Below, in pieces: positions 30,754-43,053 of a stretch of 64,000 nt of DNA. The position numbers and the translations under genes are program-made. Under the pieces are notes generated by a model that was not told the origin of the DNA, searched no databases, and saw nothing but the letters and a program-made list of their open reading frames with translations. This DNA is from Henricia sp. BOLD:AAB3569. Lineage: Eukaryota > Echinodermata > Asteroidea > Spinulosida > Echinasteridae. Within the stretch, counting starts at the first letter, position 1. Each line of letters begins with the position of its first letter. The stretch covers positions 1 to 64,000 of the forward strand of contig JBBELK010000569.1 in assembly GCA_037783545.1 (NCBI GenBank), given 5' to 3'.

Positions 30754-33700
30754 TAACAACTCTATATCCCAAACGTGTTCTGCAAATTTCAGCAATTTCC
30801 CGTTCAAACCGATCGAGTTATCGTCGAATATAGCACAAACTCCCTGCTGGCACAGTTTTCGCACAAGCAGACGCCGCTTTCGGGAAACATTGCGTCTGAA
30901 GTGGTCGCTATTTTTGAACTGAAGGAATTTCCAGACAAACTTCAAATTGTGCCTGCTTAAACAACTCTATATCCCAAACGTGTTCTGCAAATTTCAGCAA
31001 TTTCCCGTTTAAACCGACCGAGTTATCGTCGAATCTAGCAAAAACTCCCTGCCGGCACAGTTTTCGCACAAGCAGACGCCTCTTTCGGGAAACATTGCGT
31101 CTGAAGTGGTCGCTATTTTGGAACTGAAGGAATTTCCAGACAAACTTCAAATTTCGCCTGCTATAACAACTCTATATCCCAAACGTGTTCTGCAAATTTC
31201 AGCAATTTCCCGTTTAAACCGACCGAGTTATCGTCGAATCTAGCAAAAACTCCCTGCCTGCACAGTTTTCGCACAAGCAGACGCCTCTTTCGGGAAACAT
31301 TGCGTCTGAAGTGGTCGCTATTTTGGAACTGAAGGAATTTCCAGACAAACTTCAAATTTTTCCTGCTATAACAACTCTATATCCCAAACGTGTTCTGCAA
31401 ATGTCACCAATTTCCCGTTTAAACCGACCGAGTTATCGTCGAATCTAGCAAAAACTCCCTGCCGGAACAGTTTTCGCACAAGCAGACGCCGCTTTCGAGA
31501 AACATTGAGTCTGAAGTGGTCGCTATTATGGAACTGAAGGAATTTCCAGACAAACTTCAAATTTCGCCTGCTATAACAACTCTATATCCCAAACGTGTTC
31601 TGCAAATTTCAGCAATTTCCCGTTCAAACCGATCGAGTTATCGTCTAATCTAGCAAAAACTCCCTGCCGGCACAGTTTTCGCACAAGCAGACGCCTCTTT
31701 CGGGAAACATTGCGTCTGAAGTGGTCGCTATCTTGGAACTGAAGGACTTTCCAGACAAACTTCAAATTTTGCCTGCTATAACAATTCTATATCCCAAACG
31801 TGTTCTGCAAATTTCAGCAATTTCCCGTTCAAACCGACCGAGTTATCGTCGAATCTAGCAAAAACTCCCTGCCGGCACAGTTTTCGCACAAGCAGACGCC
31901 GCTTTCGGGAAACATTGCGTCTGAAGTGGTCGCTATTTTGGAACTGAAGGAATTTCCAGACAAACTTCAAATTTCGCCTGCTATAACAACTCTATATCCC
32001 AAACGTGTTCTGCAAATTTCAGCAATTTCCCGTTCAAACCGATCGAGTTATCGTCGAATATAGCACAAACTCCCTGCCGGCACAGTTTTCGCACAAGCAG
32101 ACGCCGCTTTCGGGAAACATTGCGTCTGAAGTGGTCGCTATCTTGGAACTGAAGGAATTTCCAGACAAACTTCAAATTTTGCCTGCTATAACAACTCTAT
32201 ATCCCAAACGTGTTCTGCAAATTTCAGCAATTTCCCGTTCAAACCGATCGAGTTATCGTCGAATATAGCACAAACTCCCTGCTGGCACAGTTTTCGCACA
32301 AGCAGACGCCGCTTTCGGGAAACATTGCGTCTGAAGTGGTCGCTATTTTTGAACTGAAGGAATTTCCAGACAAACTTCAAATTGTGCCTGCTTAAACAAC
32401 TCTATATCCCAAACGTGTTCTGCAAATATCAGCAATTTCCCGTTTAAACCGACCGAGTTATCGTCGAATCTAGCAAAAACTCCCTGCCGGCACAATTTTC
32501 GCACAAGCAGACGCCGCTTTCGGGAAACATTGCGTGTGAAGTGGTCGCTATTTTGGAACTGAAGGAATTTCCAGACAAACTTCAAACTTCGCCTGCTATA
32601 ACAACTCTATATCCCAAACGTGTTCTGCAAATTTCAGCAATTTCCCGTTTAAACCGACCGAGTTATCGTCGAATCTAGCAAAAACTCCCTGCCGGCACAG
32701 TTTTAGCACAAGCAGACGCAACTTTCGGGAAACATTGCGTCTGAAGTGGTCGCTATTTTGGAACTGAAGGAATTTCCAGACAAACTTCAAATTTTTCCTG
32801 CTATAACAACTCTATATCCCAAACGTGTTCTGCAAATGTCAGCAATTTCCCGTTTAAACCGACCGAGTTATCGTCGAATCTAGCAAAGACTCCCTGCCGG
32901 CACAGTTTTCGCACAAGCAGACGCCTCTTTCGGGAAACATTGCGTCGGAAGTGGTCGCTATTTTGGAACTAAAGGAATTTCCAGACAAACTTCAAATTTT
33001 TCCTGCTATAACAACTATATATCCCAAACGTGTTCTGCAAATGTCAGCAATTTCCCGTTTAAACCGACCGAGTTATCGTCGAATCTAGCAAAAACTCCCT
33101 GCCGGCACAGTTTTAGCACAAGCAGACGCAACTTTCGGGAAACATTGCGTCTGAAGTGGTCGCTATTTTGGAACTGAAGGAATTTCCAGACAAACTTCAA
33201 ATTTCGCCTGCTATAACAACTCTATATCCCAAACGTGTTCTGCAAATTTCAGCAATTTCCCGTTCAAACCGATCGAGTTATCGTCGAATCTAGCAAAAAC
33301 TCCCTGCCGGCACAGTTTTCGCACAAGCAGACGCCTCTTTCGGGAAACATTGCGTCTGAAGTGGTCGCTATCTTGGAACTGAAGGAATTTCCAGACAAAC
33401 TTCAAATTTTGCCTGCTATAACAACTCTATATCCCAAACGTGTTCTGCAAATTTCAGCAATTTCCTGTTCAAACCGATCGAGTTATCGTCGAATATAGCA
33501 CAAACTCCCTGCTGGCACAGTTTTCGCACAAGCAGACGCCGCTTTCGGGAAACATTGCGTCTGAAGTGGTCGCTATTTTGGAACTGAAGGAATTTCCAGA
33601 CAAACTTGAAATTGTGCCTGCTTAAACAACTCTATATCCCAAACGTGTTCTGCAAATATCAGCAATTTCCCGTTTAAACCGACCGAGTTATCGTCGAATC

Positions 33701-36700
33701 TAGCAAAAACTCCCTGCCGGCACAATTTTCGCACAAGCAGACGCCGCTTTCGGGAAACATTGCGTCTGAAGTGGTCGCTATTTTGGAACTGAAGGAATTT
33801 CCAGACAAACTTCAAATTTCGCCTGCTATAACAACTCTATATCCCAAACGTGTTCTGCAAATTTCAGCAATTTCCCGTCTAAACCGACCGAGTTATCGTC
33901 GAATCTAGCAAAAACTCCCTGCCGGCACAGTTTTCGCACAAGCAGACGCCTCTTTCGGGAAACATTGCGTCTGAAGTGGTCGCTATTTTGGAACTGAAGG
34001 AATTTCCAGACAAACTTCAAATTTTTCCTGCTATAACAACTCTATATCCCAAACGTGTTCCGCAAATGTCAGCAATTTCCCGTTTAAACCGACCGAGTTA
34101 TCGTCGAATCTAGCAAAAACTCCCTGCCGGCACAGTTTTCGCACAAGCAGACGCCTCTTTCGGGAAACATTGCGTCTGAAGTGGTCGCTATTTTGGAACT
34201 GAAGGAATTTCCAGACAAACTTCAAATTGTGCCTGCTTAAACAACTCTATATCCCAAACGTGTTCTGCAAATATCAGCAATTTCCCGTTTAAACCGACCG
34301 AGTTATCGTCGAATCTAGCAAAAACTCCCTGCCGGCACAATTTTCGCACAAGCAGACGCCGCTTTCGGGAAACATTGCGTGTGAAGTGGTCGCTATTTTG
34401 GAACTGAAGGAATTTCCAGACAAACTTCAAACTTCGCCTGCTATAACAACTCTATATCCCAAACGTGTTCTGCAAATTTCAGCAATTTCCCGTTTAAACC
34501 GACCGAGTTATCGTCGAATCTAGCAAAAACTCCCTGCCGGCACAGTTTTAGCACAAGCAGACGCAACTTTCGGGAAACATTGCGTCTGAAGTGGTCGCTA
34601 TTTTGGAACTGAAGGAATTTCCAGACAAACTTCAAATTTTTCCTGCTATAACAACTCTATATCCCAAACGTGTTCTGCAAATGTCAGCAATTTCCCGTTT
34701 AAACCGACCGAGTTATCGTCGAATCTAGCAAAGACTCCCTGCCGGCACAGTTTTCGCACAAGCAGACGCCTCTTTCGGGAAACATTGCGTCGGAAGTGGT
34801 CGCTATTTTGGAACTAAAGGAATTTCCAGACAAACTTCAAATTTTTCCTGCTATAACAACTATATATCCCAAACGTGTTCTGCAAATGTCAGCAATTTCC
34901 CGTTTAAACCGACCGAGTTATCGTCGAATCTAGCAAAAACTCCCTGCCGGCACAGTTTTAGCACAAGCAGACGCAACTTTCGGGAAACATTGCGTCTGAA
35001 GTGGTCGCTATTTTGGAACTGAAGGAATTTCCAGACAAACTTCAAATTTCGCCTGCTATAACAACTCTATATCCCAAACGTGTTCTGCAAATTTCAGCAA
35101 TTTCCCGTTCAAACCGATCGAGTTATCGTCGAATCTAGCAAAAACTCCCTGCCGGCACAGTTTTCGCACAAGCAGACGCCTCTTTCGGGAAACATTGCGT
35201 CTGAAGTGGTCGCTATCTTGGAACTGAAGGAATTTCCAGACAAACTTCAAATTTTGCCTGCTATAACAACTCTATATCCCAAACGTGTTCTGCAAATTTC
35301 AGCAATTTCCTGTTCAAACCGATCGAGTTATCGTCGAATATAGCACAAACTCCCTGCTGGCACAGTTTTCGCACAAGCAGACGCCGCTTTCGGGAAACAT
35401 TGCGTCTGAAGTGGTCGCTATTTTGGAACTGAAGGAATTTCCAGACAAACTTGAAATTGTGCCTGCTTAAACAACTCTATATCCCAAACGTGTTCTGCAA
35501 ATATCAGCAATTTCCCGTTTAAACCGACCGAGTTATCGTCGAATCTAGCAAAAACTCCCTGCCGGCACAATTTTCGCACAAGCAGACGCCGCTTTCGGGA
35601 AACATTGCGTCTGAAGTGGTCGCTATTTTGGAACTGAAGGAATTTCCAGACAAACTTCAAATTTCGCCTGCTATAACAACTCTATATCCCAAACGTGTTC
35701 TGCAAATTTCAGCAATTTCCCGTCTAAACCGACCGAGTTATCGTCGAATCTAGCAAAAACTCCCTGCCGGCACAGTTTTCGCACAAGCAGACGCCTCTTT
35801 CGGGAAACATTGCGTCTGAAGTGGTCGCTATTTTGGAACTGAAGGAATTTCCAGACAAACTTCAAATTTTTCCTGCTATAACAACTCTATATCCCAAACG
35901 TGTTCCGCAAATGTCAGCAATTTCCCGTTTAAACCGACCGAGTTATCGTCGAATCTAGCAAAAACTCCCTGCCGGCACAGTTTTCGCACAAGCAGACGCC
36001 TCTTTCGGGAAACATTGCGTCTGAAGTGGTCGCTATTTTGGAACTGAAGGAATTTCCAGACAAACTTCAAATTGTGCCTGCTATAACAACTCTATATCCC
36101 AAACGTGTTCTGCAAATTTCAGCAATTTCCCGTTCAAACCGATCGAGTTATCGTCGAATATAGCACAAACTCCCTGCCGGCACAGTTTTCGCACAAGCAG
36201 ACGCCGCTTTCGGGAAACATTGCGTCTGAAGTGGTCGCTATCTTGGAACTAAAGGAATTTCCAGACAAACTTCAAATTTTGCCTGCTATAACAACTCTAT
36301 ATCCCAAACGTGTTCTGCAAATTTCAGCAATTTCCCGTTCAAACCGATCGAGTTATCGTCGAATATAGCACAAACTCCCTGCTGGCACAGTTTTCGCACA
36401 AGCAGACGCCGCTTTCGGGAAACATTGCGTCTGAAGTGGTCGCTATTTTGGAACTGAAGGAATTTCCAGACAAACTTCAAATTGTGCCTGCTTAAACAAC
36501 TCTATATCCCAAACGTGTTCTGCAAATATCAGCAATTTCCCGTTTAAACCGACCGAGTTATCGTCGAATCTAGCAAAAACTCCCTGCCGGCACAGTTTTC
36601 GCACAAGCAGACGCCTCTTTCGGGAAACATTGCGTCTGAAGTGGTCGCTATTTTGGAACTGAAGGAATTTCCAGACAAACTTCAAATTGTGCCTGCTATA

Positions 36701-37109
36701 ACAACTCTATATCCCAAACGTGTTCTGCAAATTTCAGCAATTTCCCGTTCAAACCGATCGAGTTATCGTCGAATATAGCACAAACTCCCTGCCGGCACAG
36801 TTTTCGCACAAGCAGACGCCGCTTTCGGGAAACATTGCGTCTGAAGTGGTCGCTATCTTGGAACTGAAGGAATTTCCAGACAAACTTCAAATTTTGCCTG
36901 CTATAACAACTCTATATCCCAAACGTGTTCTGCAAATTTCAGCAATTTCCCGTTCAAACCGATCGAGTTATCGTCGAATATAGCACAAACTCCCTGCCGG
37001 CACAATTTTCGCACAAGCAGACGCCGCTTTCGGGAAACATTGCGTCTGAAGTGGTCGCTATTTTGGAACTGAAGGAATTTCCAGACAAACTTCAAATTGT
37101 GCCTGCTTA
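30754..37109. repeat. Distinct subfamily domain with an AT-to-TA swap at monomer junctions
   Basis: Seven junctions in this domain read GCTTAAAC in place of GCTATAAC, with the swapped bases at 30958-30959, 32393-32394, 33623-33624, 34238-34239, 35468-35469, 36493-36494 and 37108-37109; an eighth lies outside at 46743-46744. Most are followed by AAATATCAGC and preceded by the tail ATTGTGCC. Other marks restricted to this domain are CACAATTTTCG, TTTTAGCAC with ACGCAACTTTC (32599, 33014, 34444, 34859) and GTTCCGCAAATG. The block 30754-31164 recurs at 32189-32599 (offset 1,435 bp), sharing CTATTTTTGAAC. Confidence 0.85.
32351..36082. repeat. Perfect nine-monomer (1,845-bp) tandem duplication
   Basis: Bases 32351-34237 match 34196-36082 at an offset of 1,845 bp, and the 1,887-bp match is longer than the period, as expected for a simple tandem duplication. 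Shared private changes include GCGTGTGAAG (32533/34378), AAACTTCGCC (32587/34432), GCAAAGAC (32885/34730), GCGTCGGAAG (32945/34790), CTATATATCCC (33016/34861), CCTGTTCAAAC (33466/35311), CTTGAAATTG (33608/35453), CCGTCTAAAC (33879/35724) and GTTCCGC (34061/35906). I noticed no difference between the copies, so the event is recent or the copies are kept identical. Confidence 0.9.
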
Positions 37110-40100
37110 AACAACTCTATATCCCAAACGTGTTCTGCAAATTTCAGCAATTTCCCGTTTAAACCGACCGAGTTATCGTCGAATCTAGCAAAAACTCCCT
37201 GCCGGCACAGTTTTCGCACAAGCAGACGCCTCTTTCGGGAAACATTGCGTCTGAAGTGGTCGCTATTTTGGAACTGAAGGAATTTCCAGACAAACTTCAA
37301 ATTTTTCCTGCTATAACAACTCTATATCCCAAACGTGTTCCGCAAATGTCAGCAATTTCCCGTTTAAACCGACCGAGTTATCGTCGAATCTAGCAAAAAG
37401 TCCCTGCCGGCACAGTTTTCGCACAAGCAGACGCCGCTTTCGGGAAACATTGCGTCTGAAGTGGTCGCTATCTTGGAACTGAAGGAATTTCCAGACAAAC
37501 TTCAAATTTTGCCTGCTATAACAACTCTATATCCCAAACGTGTTCTGTAAATTTCAGCAATTTCCCGTTCAAACCGATCGAGTTATCGTCGAATCTAGCA
37601 AAAACTCCCTGCCGGCACAGTTTTCGCACAAGCAGACGCCGCTTTCGGGAAACATTGCGTCTGAAGTGGTCGCTATTTTGGAACTGAAGGAATTTCCAGA
37701 CAAACTTCAAATTTTTCCTGCAATAACAACTCTATATCCCAAACGTGTTCTGCAAATGTCACCAATTTCCCGTTTAAACCGACCGAGTTATCGTCGAATC
37801 TAGCAAAAACTCCCTGCCGGAACAGTTTTCGCACAAGCAGACGCCGCTTTCGAGAAACATTGCGTCTGAAGTGGTCGCTATTTTGGAACTGAAGGAATTT
37901 CCAGACAAACTTCAAATTTCGCCTGCTATAACAACTCTATATCCCAAACGTGTTCTGCAAATTTCAGAAATTTCTTGTTCAAACCGATCGAGTTATCGTC
38001 GAATCTAGCAAAAACTCCCTGCCGGCATAGTTTTCGCACAAGCAGACGCCGCTTTCGGGAAACATTGCGTCTGAAGTGGTCGCTATCTTGGAACTGAAGG
38101 AATTTCCAGACAAACTTCAAATTTTGCCTGCTATAACAATTCTATATCCCAAACGTGTTCTGCAAATTTCAGCAATTTCCCGTTCAAACCGACCGAGTTA
38201 TCGTCGAATCTAGCAAAAACTCCCTGCCGGCACAGTTTTCGCACAAGCAGACGCCGCTTTCGGGAAACATTGCGTCTGAAGTGGTCGCTATTTTGGAACT
38301 GAAGGAATTTCCAGACAAACTTCAAATTTCGCCTGCTATAACAACTCTATATCCCAAACGTGTGCTGCAAATTTCAGCAATTTCCCGTTCAAACCGATCG
38401 AGTTATCGTCGAATATAGCACAAACTCCCTGCCGGCACAGTTTTCGCACAAGCAGACGCCGCTTTCGGGAAACATTGCGTCTGAAGTGGTCGCTATTTTG
38501 GAACTGAAGGAATTTCCAGACAAACTTCAAATTTCGCCTGCTATAACAACTCTATATCCCGAACGTGTTCTGCAAATTTCAGCAATTTCCCGTTCAAACC
38601 GATCGAGTTATCGTCGAATATAGCACAAACTCCCTGCCGGCACAGTTTTCGCACAAGCAGACGCCGCTTTCGGGAAACATTGCGTCTGAAGTGGTCGCTA
38701 TCTTGGAACTGAAGGAATTTCCAGACAAACTTCAAATTTTGCCTGCTATAACAACTCTATATCCCAAACGTGTTCTGCAAATTTCAGCAATTTCCCGTTC
38801 AAACCGATCGAGTTATCGTCGAATCTAGCAAAAACTCCCTGCCGGCACAGTTTTCGCACAAGCAGACGCCGCTTTCGGGAAACATTGCGTCTGAAGTGGT
38901 AGCTATTTTGGAACTAGAGGAATTTCCAGACAAACTTCAAATTTCGCCTGCTATAACAACTCTATATCCCAAACGTGTTCTGCAAATTTCAGCAATTTCC
39001 CGTTCAAACCGATCGAGTTATCGTCGAATATAGCACAAACTCCCTGCCGGCACAGTTTTCGCACAAGCAGACGCCGCTTTCGGGAAACATTGCGTCTGAA
39101 GTGGTCGCTATTTTGGAACTGAAGGAATTTCCAGACAAACTTCAAATTTCGCCTGCTATAACAACTCTATATCCCGAACGTGTTCTGCAAATTTCAGCAA
39201 TTTCCCGTTCAAACCGATCGAGTTATCGTCGAATATAGCACAAACTCCCTGCCGGCACAGTTTTCGCACAAGCAGACGCCGCTTTCGGGAAACATTGCGT
39301 CTGAAGTGGTCGCTATCTTGGAACTGAAGGAATTTCCAGACAAACTTCAAATTTTGCCTGCTATAACAACTCTATATCCCAAACGTGTTCTGCAAATTTC
39401 AGCAATTTCCCGTTCAAACCGATCGAGTTATCGTCGAATCTAGCAAAAACTCCCTGCCGGCACAGTTTTCGCACAAGCAGACGCCGCTTTCGGGAAACAT
39501 TGCGTCTGAAGTGGTAGCTATTTTGGAACTAGAGGAATTTCCAGACAAACTTCAAATTTCGCCTGCTATAACAACTCTATATCCCAAACGTGTTCTGCAA
39601 ATTTCAGCAATTTCCCGTTTAAACCGACCGAGTTATCGTCGAATCTAGCAAAAACTCCCTGCCGGCACAGTTTTCGCACAAGCAGACGCCTCTTTCGGGA
39701 AACATTGCGTCTGAAGTGGTCGCTATTTTGGAACTGAAGGAATTTCCAGACAAACTTCAAATTTCGCCTGCTATAACAACTCTATATCCCAAACGTGTTC
39801 TGCAAATTTCAGCAATTTCCCGTTTAAACCGACCGAGTTATCGTCGAATCTAGCAAAAACTCCCTGCCGGCACAGTTTTCGCACAAGCAGACGCCTCTTT
39901 CGGGAAACATTGCGTCTGAAGTGGTCGCTATTTTGGAACTGAAGGAATTTCCAGACAAACTTCAAATTTTTCCTGCTATAACAACTCTATATCCCAAACG
40001 TGTTCCGCAAATGTCAGCAATTTCCCGTTTAAACCGACCGAGTTATCGTCGAATCTAGCAAAAAGTCCCTGCCGGCACAGTTTTCGCACAAGCAGACGCC

Positions 40101-41669
40101 GCTTTCGGGAAACATTGCGTCTGAAGTGGTCGCTATCTTGGAACTGAAGGAATTTCCAGACAAACTTCAAATTTTGCCTGCTATAACAACTCTATATCCC
40201 AAACGTGTTCTGTAAATTTCAGCAATTTCCCGTTCAAACCGATCGAGTTATCGTCGAATCTAGCAAAAACTCCCTGCCGGCACAGTTTTCGCACAAGCAG
40301 ACGCCGCTTTCGGGAAACATTGCGTCTGAAGTGGTCGCTATTTTGGAACTGAAGGAATTTCCAGACAAACTTCAAATTTTTCCTGCAATAACAACTCTAT
40401 ATCCCAAACGTGTTCTGCAAATGTCACCAATTTCCCGTTTAAACCGACCGAGTTATCGTCGAATCTAGCAAAAACTCCCTGCCGGAACAGTTTTCGCACA
40501 AGCAGACGCCGCTTTCGAGAAACATTGCGTCTGAAGTGGTCGCTATTTTGGAACTGAAGGAATTTCCAGACAAACTTCAAATTTCGCCTGCTATAACAAC
40601 TCTATATCCCAAACGTGTTCTGCAAATTTCAGAAATTTCTTGTTCAAACCGATCGAGTTATCGTCGAATCTAGCAAAAACTCCCTGCCGGCACAGTTTTC
40701 GCACAAGCAGACGCCGCTTTCGGGAAACATTGCGTCTGAAGTGGTCGCTATCTTGGAACTGAAGGAATTTCCAGACAAACTTCAAATTTTGCCTGCTATA
40801 ACAATTCTATATCCCAAACGTGTTCTGCAAATTTCAGCAATTTCCCGTTCAAACCGACCGAGTTATCGTCGAATCTAGCAAAAACTCCCTGCCGGCACAG
40901 TTTTCGCACAAGCAGACGCCGCTTTCGGGAAACATTGCGTCTGAAGTGGTCGCTATTTTGGAACTGAAGGAATTTCCAGACAAACTTCAAATTTCGCCTG
41001 CTATAACAACTCTATATCCCAAACGTGTGCTGCAAATTTCAGCAATTTCCCGTTCAAACCGATCGAGTTATCGTCGAATATAGCACAAACTCCCTGCCGG
41101 CACAGTTTTCGCACAAGCAGACGCCGCTTTCGGGAAACATTGCGTCTGAAGTGGTCGCTATTTTGGAACTGAAGGAATTTCCAGAAAAACTTCAAATTTC
41201 GCCTGCTATAACAACTCTATATCCCGAACGTGTTCTGCAAATTTCAGCAATTTCCCGTTCAAACCGATCGAGTTATCGTCGAATATAGCACAAACTCCCT
41301 GCCGGCACAGTTTTCGCACAAGCAGACGCCGCTTTCGGGAAACATTGCGTCTGAAGTGGTCGCTATCTTGGAACTGAAGGAATTTCCAGACAAACTTCAA
41401 ATTTTGCCTGCTATAACAACTCTATATCCCAAACGTGTTCTGCAAATTTCAGCAATTTCCCGTTCAAACCGATCGAGTTATCGTCGAATCTAGCAAAAAC
41501 TCCCTGCCGGCACAGTTTTCGCACAAGCAGACGCCGCTTTCGGGAAACATTGCGTCTGAAGTGGTAGCTATTTTGGAACTAGAGGAATTTCCAGACAAAC
41601 TTCAAATTTCGCCTGCTATAACAACTCTATATCCCAAACGTGTTCTGCAAATTTCAGCAATTTCCCGTT
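37110..41669. repeat. Block duplicated at a thirteen-monomer (2,665-bp) offset
   Basis: Bases 37110-39004 match 39775-41669, 1,895 bp. Shared rare changes are AAAAAGTCCC (about 37400/40065), TTCTGTAAAT (37549/40214), TTCAGAAATTTCTTG (about 37970/40635), CGTGTGCTGC (about 38364/41029) and CCCGAACG (38560/41225). Two differences were seen: T at 38028 (GGCATAG) versus C at 40693, and C at 38521 versus A at 41186 (CAGAAAAAC). The matched block is shorter than the offset, so it is a duplicated block with other monomers between, or a tandem duplication whose joint was later altered. Confidence 0.87.
38339..39568. repeat. Three-monomer (615-bp) repeat, two copies
   Basis: The trio 38339, 38544, 38749 is repeated as 38954, 39159, 39364: an ATATAGCAC-like monomer, one with CCCGAACG and CTATCTTGG, and a GGTAGCT monomer. 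The one difference I noticed is GTGCTGC (38364) in the first copy against GTTCTGC in the second. It lies inside the larger duplicated block and has no trio counterpart in that block's second copy, so it arose or was lost after that duplication. Confidence 0.82.
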
Positions 41670-43053
41670 TAAACCGACCGAGTTATCGTCGAATCTAGCA
41701 AAAACTCCCTGCCGGCACAGTTTTCGCACAAGCAGACGCCTCTTTCGGGAAACATTGCGTCTGAAGTGGTCGCTATTTTGGAACTGAAGGAATTTCCAGA
41801 CAAACTTCAAATTTCGCCTGCTATAACAACTCTATATCCCGAACGTGTTCTGCAAATTTCAGCAATTTCCCGTTCAAACCGATCGAGTTATCGTCGAATA
41901 TAGCACAAACTCCCTGCCGGCACAGTTTTCGCACAAGCAGACGCCGCTTTCGGGAAACATTGCGTCTGAAGTGGTCGCTATCTTGGAACTGAAGGAATTT
42001 CCAGACAAACTTCAAATTTTGCCTGCTATAACAACTCTATATCCCAAACGTGTTCTGCAAATTTCAGCAATTTCCCGTTCAAACCGATCGAGTTATCGTC
42101 GAATCTAGCAAAAACTCCCTGCCGGCACAGTTTTCGCACAAGCAGACGCCGCTTTCGGGAAACATTGCGTCTGAAGTGGTAGCTATTTTGGAACTAGAGG
42201 AATTTCCAGACAAACTTCAAATTTCGCCTGCTATAACAACTCTATATCCCAAACGTGTTCTGCAAATTTCAGCAATTTCCCGTTTAAACCGACCGAGTTA
42301 TCGTCGAATCTAGCAAAAACTCCCTGCCGGCACAGTTTTCGCACAAGCAGACGCCTCTTTCGGGAAACATTGCGTCTGAAGTGGTCGCTATTTTGGAACT
42401 GAAGGAATTTCCAGACAAACTTCAAATTTCGCCTGCTATAACAACTCTATATCCCAAACGTGTTCTGCAAATTTCAGCAATTTCCCGTTCAAACCGATCG
42501 AGTTATCGTCGAATCTAGCACAAACTCCCTGCCGGCACAGTTTTCGCACAAGCAGACGCCGCTTTCGGGAAACATTGCGTCTGAAGTGGTCGCTATCTTG
42601 GAACTGAAGGAATTTCCAGACAAACTTCAAATTTTGCCTGCTATAACAACTCTATATCCCAAACGTGTTCTGCAAATTTCAGCAATTTCCCGTTCAAACC
42701 GATCGAGTTATCGTCGAATCTAGCAAAAACTCCCTGCCGGCACAGTTTTCGCACAAGCAGACGCCGCTTTCGGGAAACATTGCGTCTGAAGTGGTAGCTA
42801 TTTTGGAACTAGAGGAATTTCCAGACAAACTTCAAATTTCGCCTGCTATAACAACTCTATATCCCAAACGTGTTCTGCAAATTTCAGCAATTTCCCGTTT
42901 AAACCGACCGAGTTATCGTCGAATCTAGCAAAAACTCCCTGCCGGCACAGTTTTCGCACAAGCAGACGCCTCTTTCGGGAAACATTGCGTCTGAAGTGGT
43001 CGCTATTTTGGAACTGAAGGAATTTCCAGACAAACTTCAAATTTCGCCTGCTA
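41209..43053. repeat. Three-monomer (615-bp) repeat, three copies
   Basis: Trios start at 41209, 41824 and 42439. Each holds a C52/T60 monomer with CTATCTTGG, a GGTAGCT monomer and a base-class monomer. The first two begin with CCCGAACG and ATATAGCAC; the third has CCCAAACG and CTAGCAC, a recombinant-looking form. Two of the trios recur at 44284 and 44899 as part of the twelve-monomer duplication. Confidence 0.83.
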
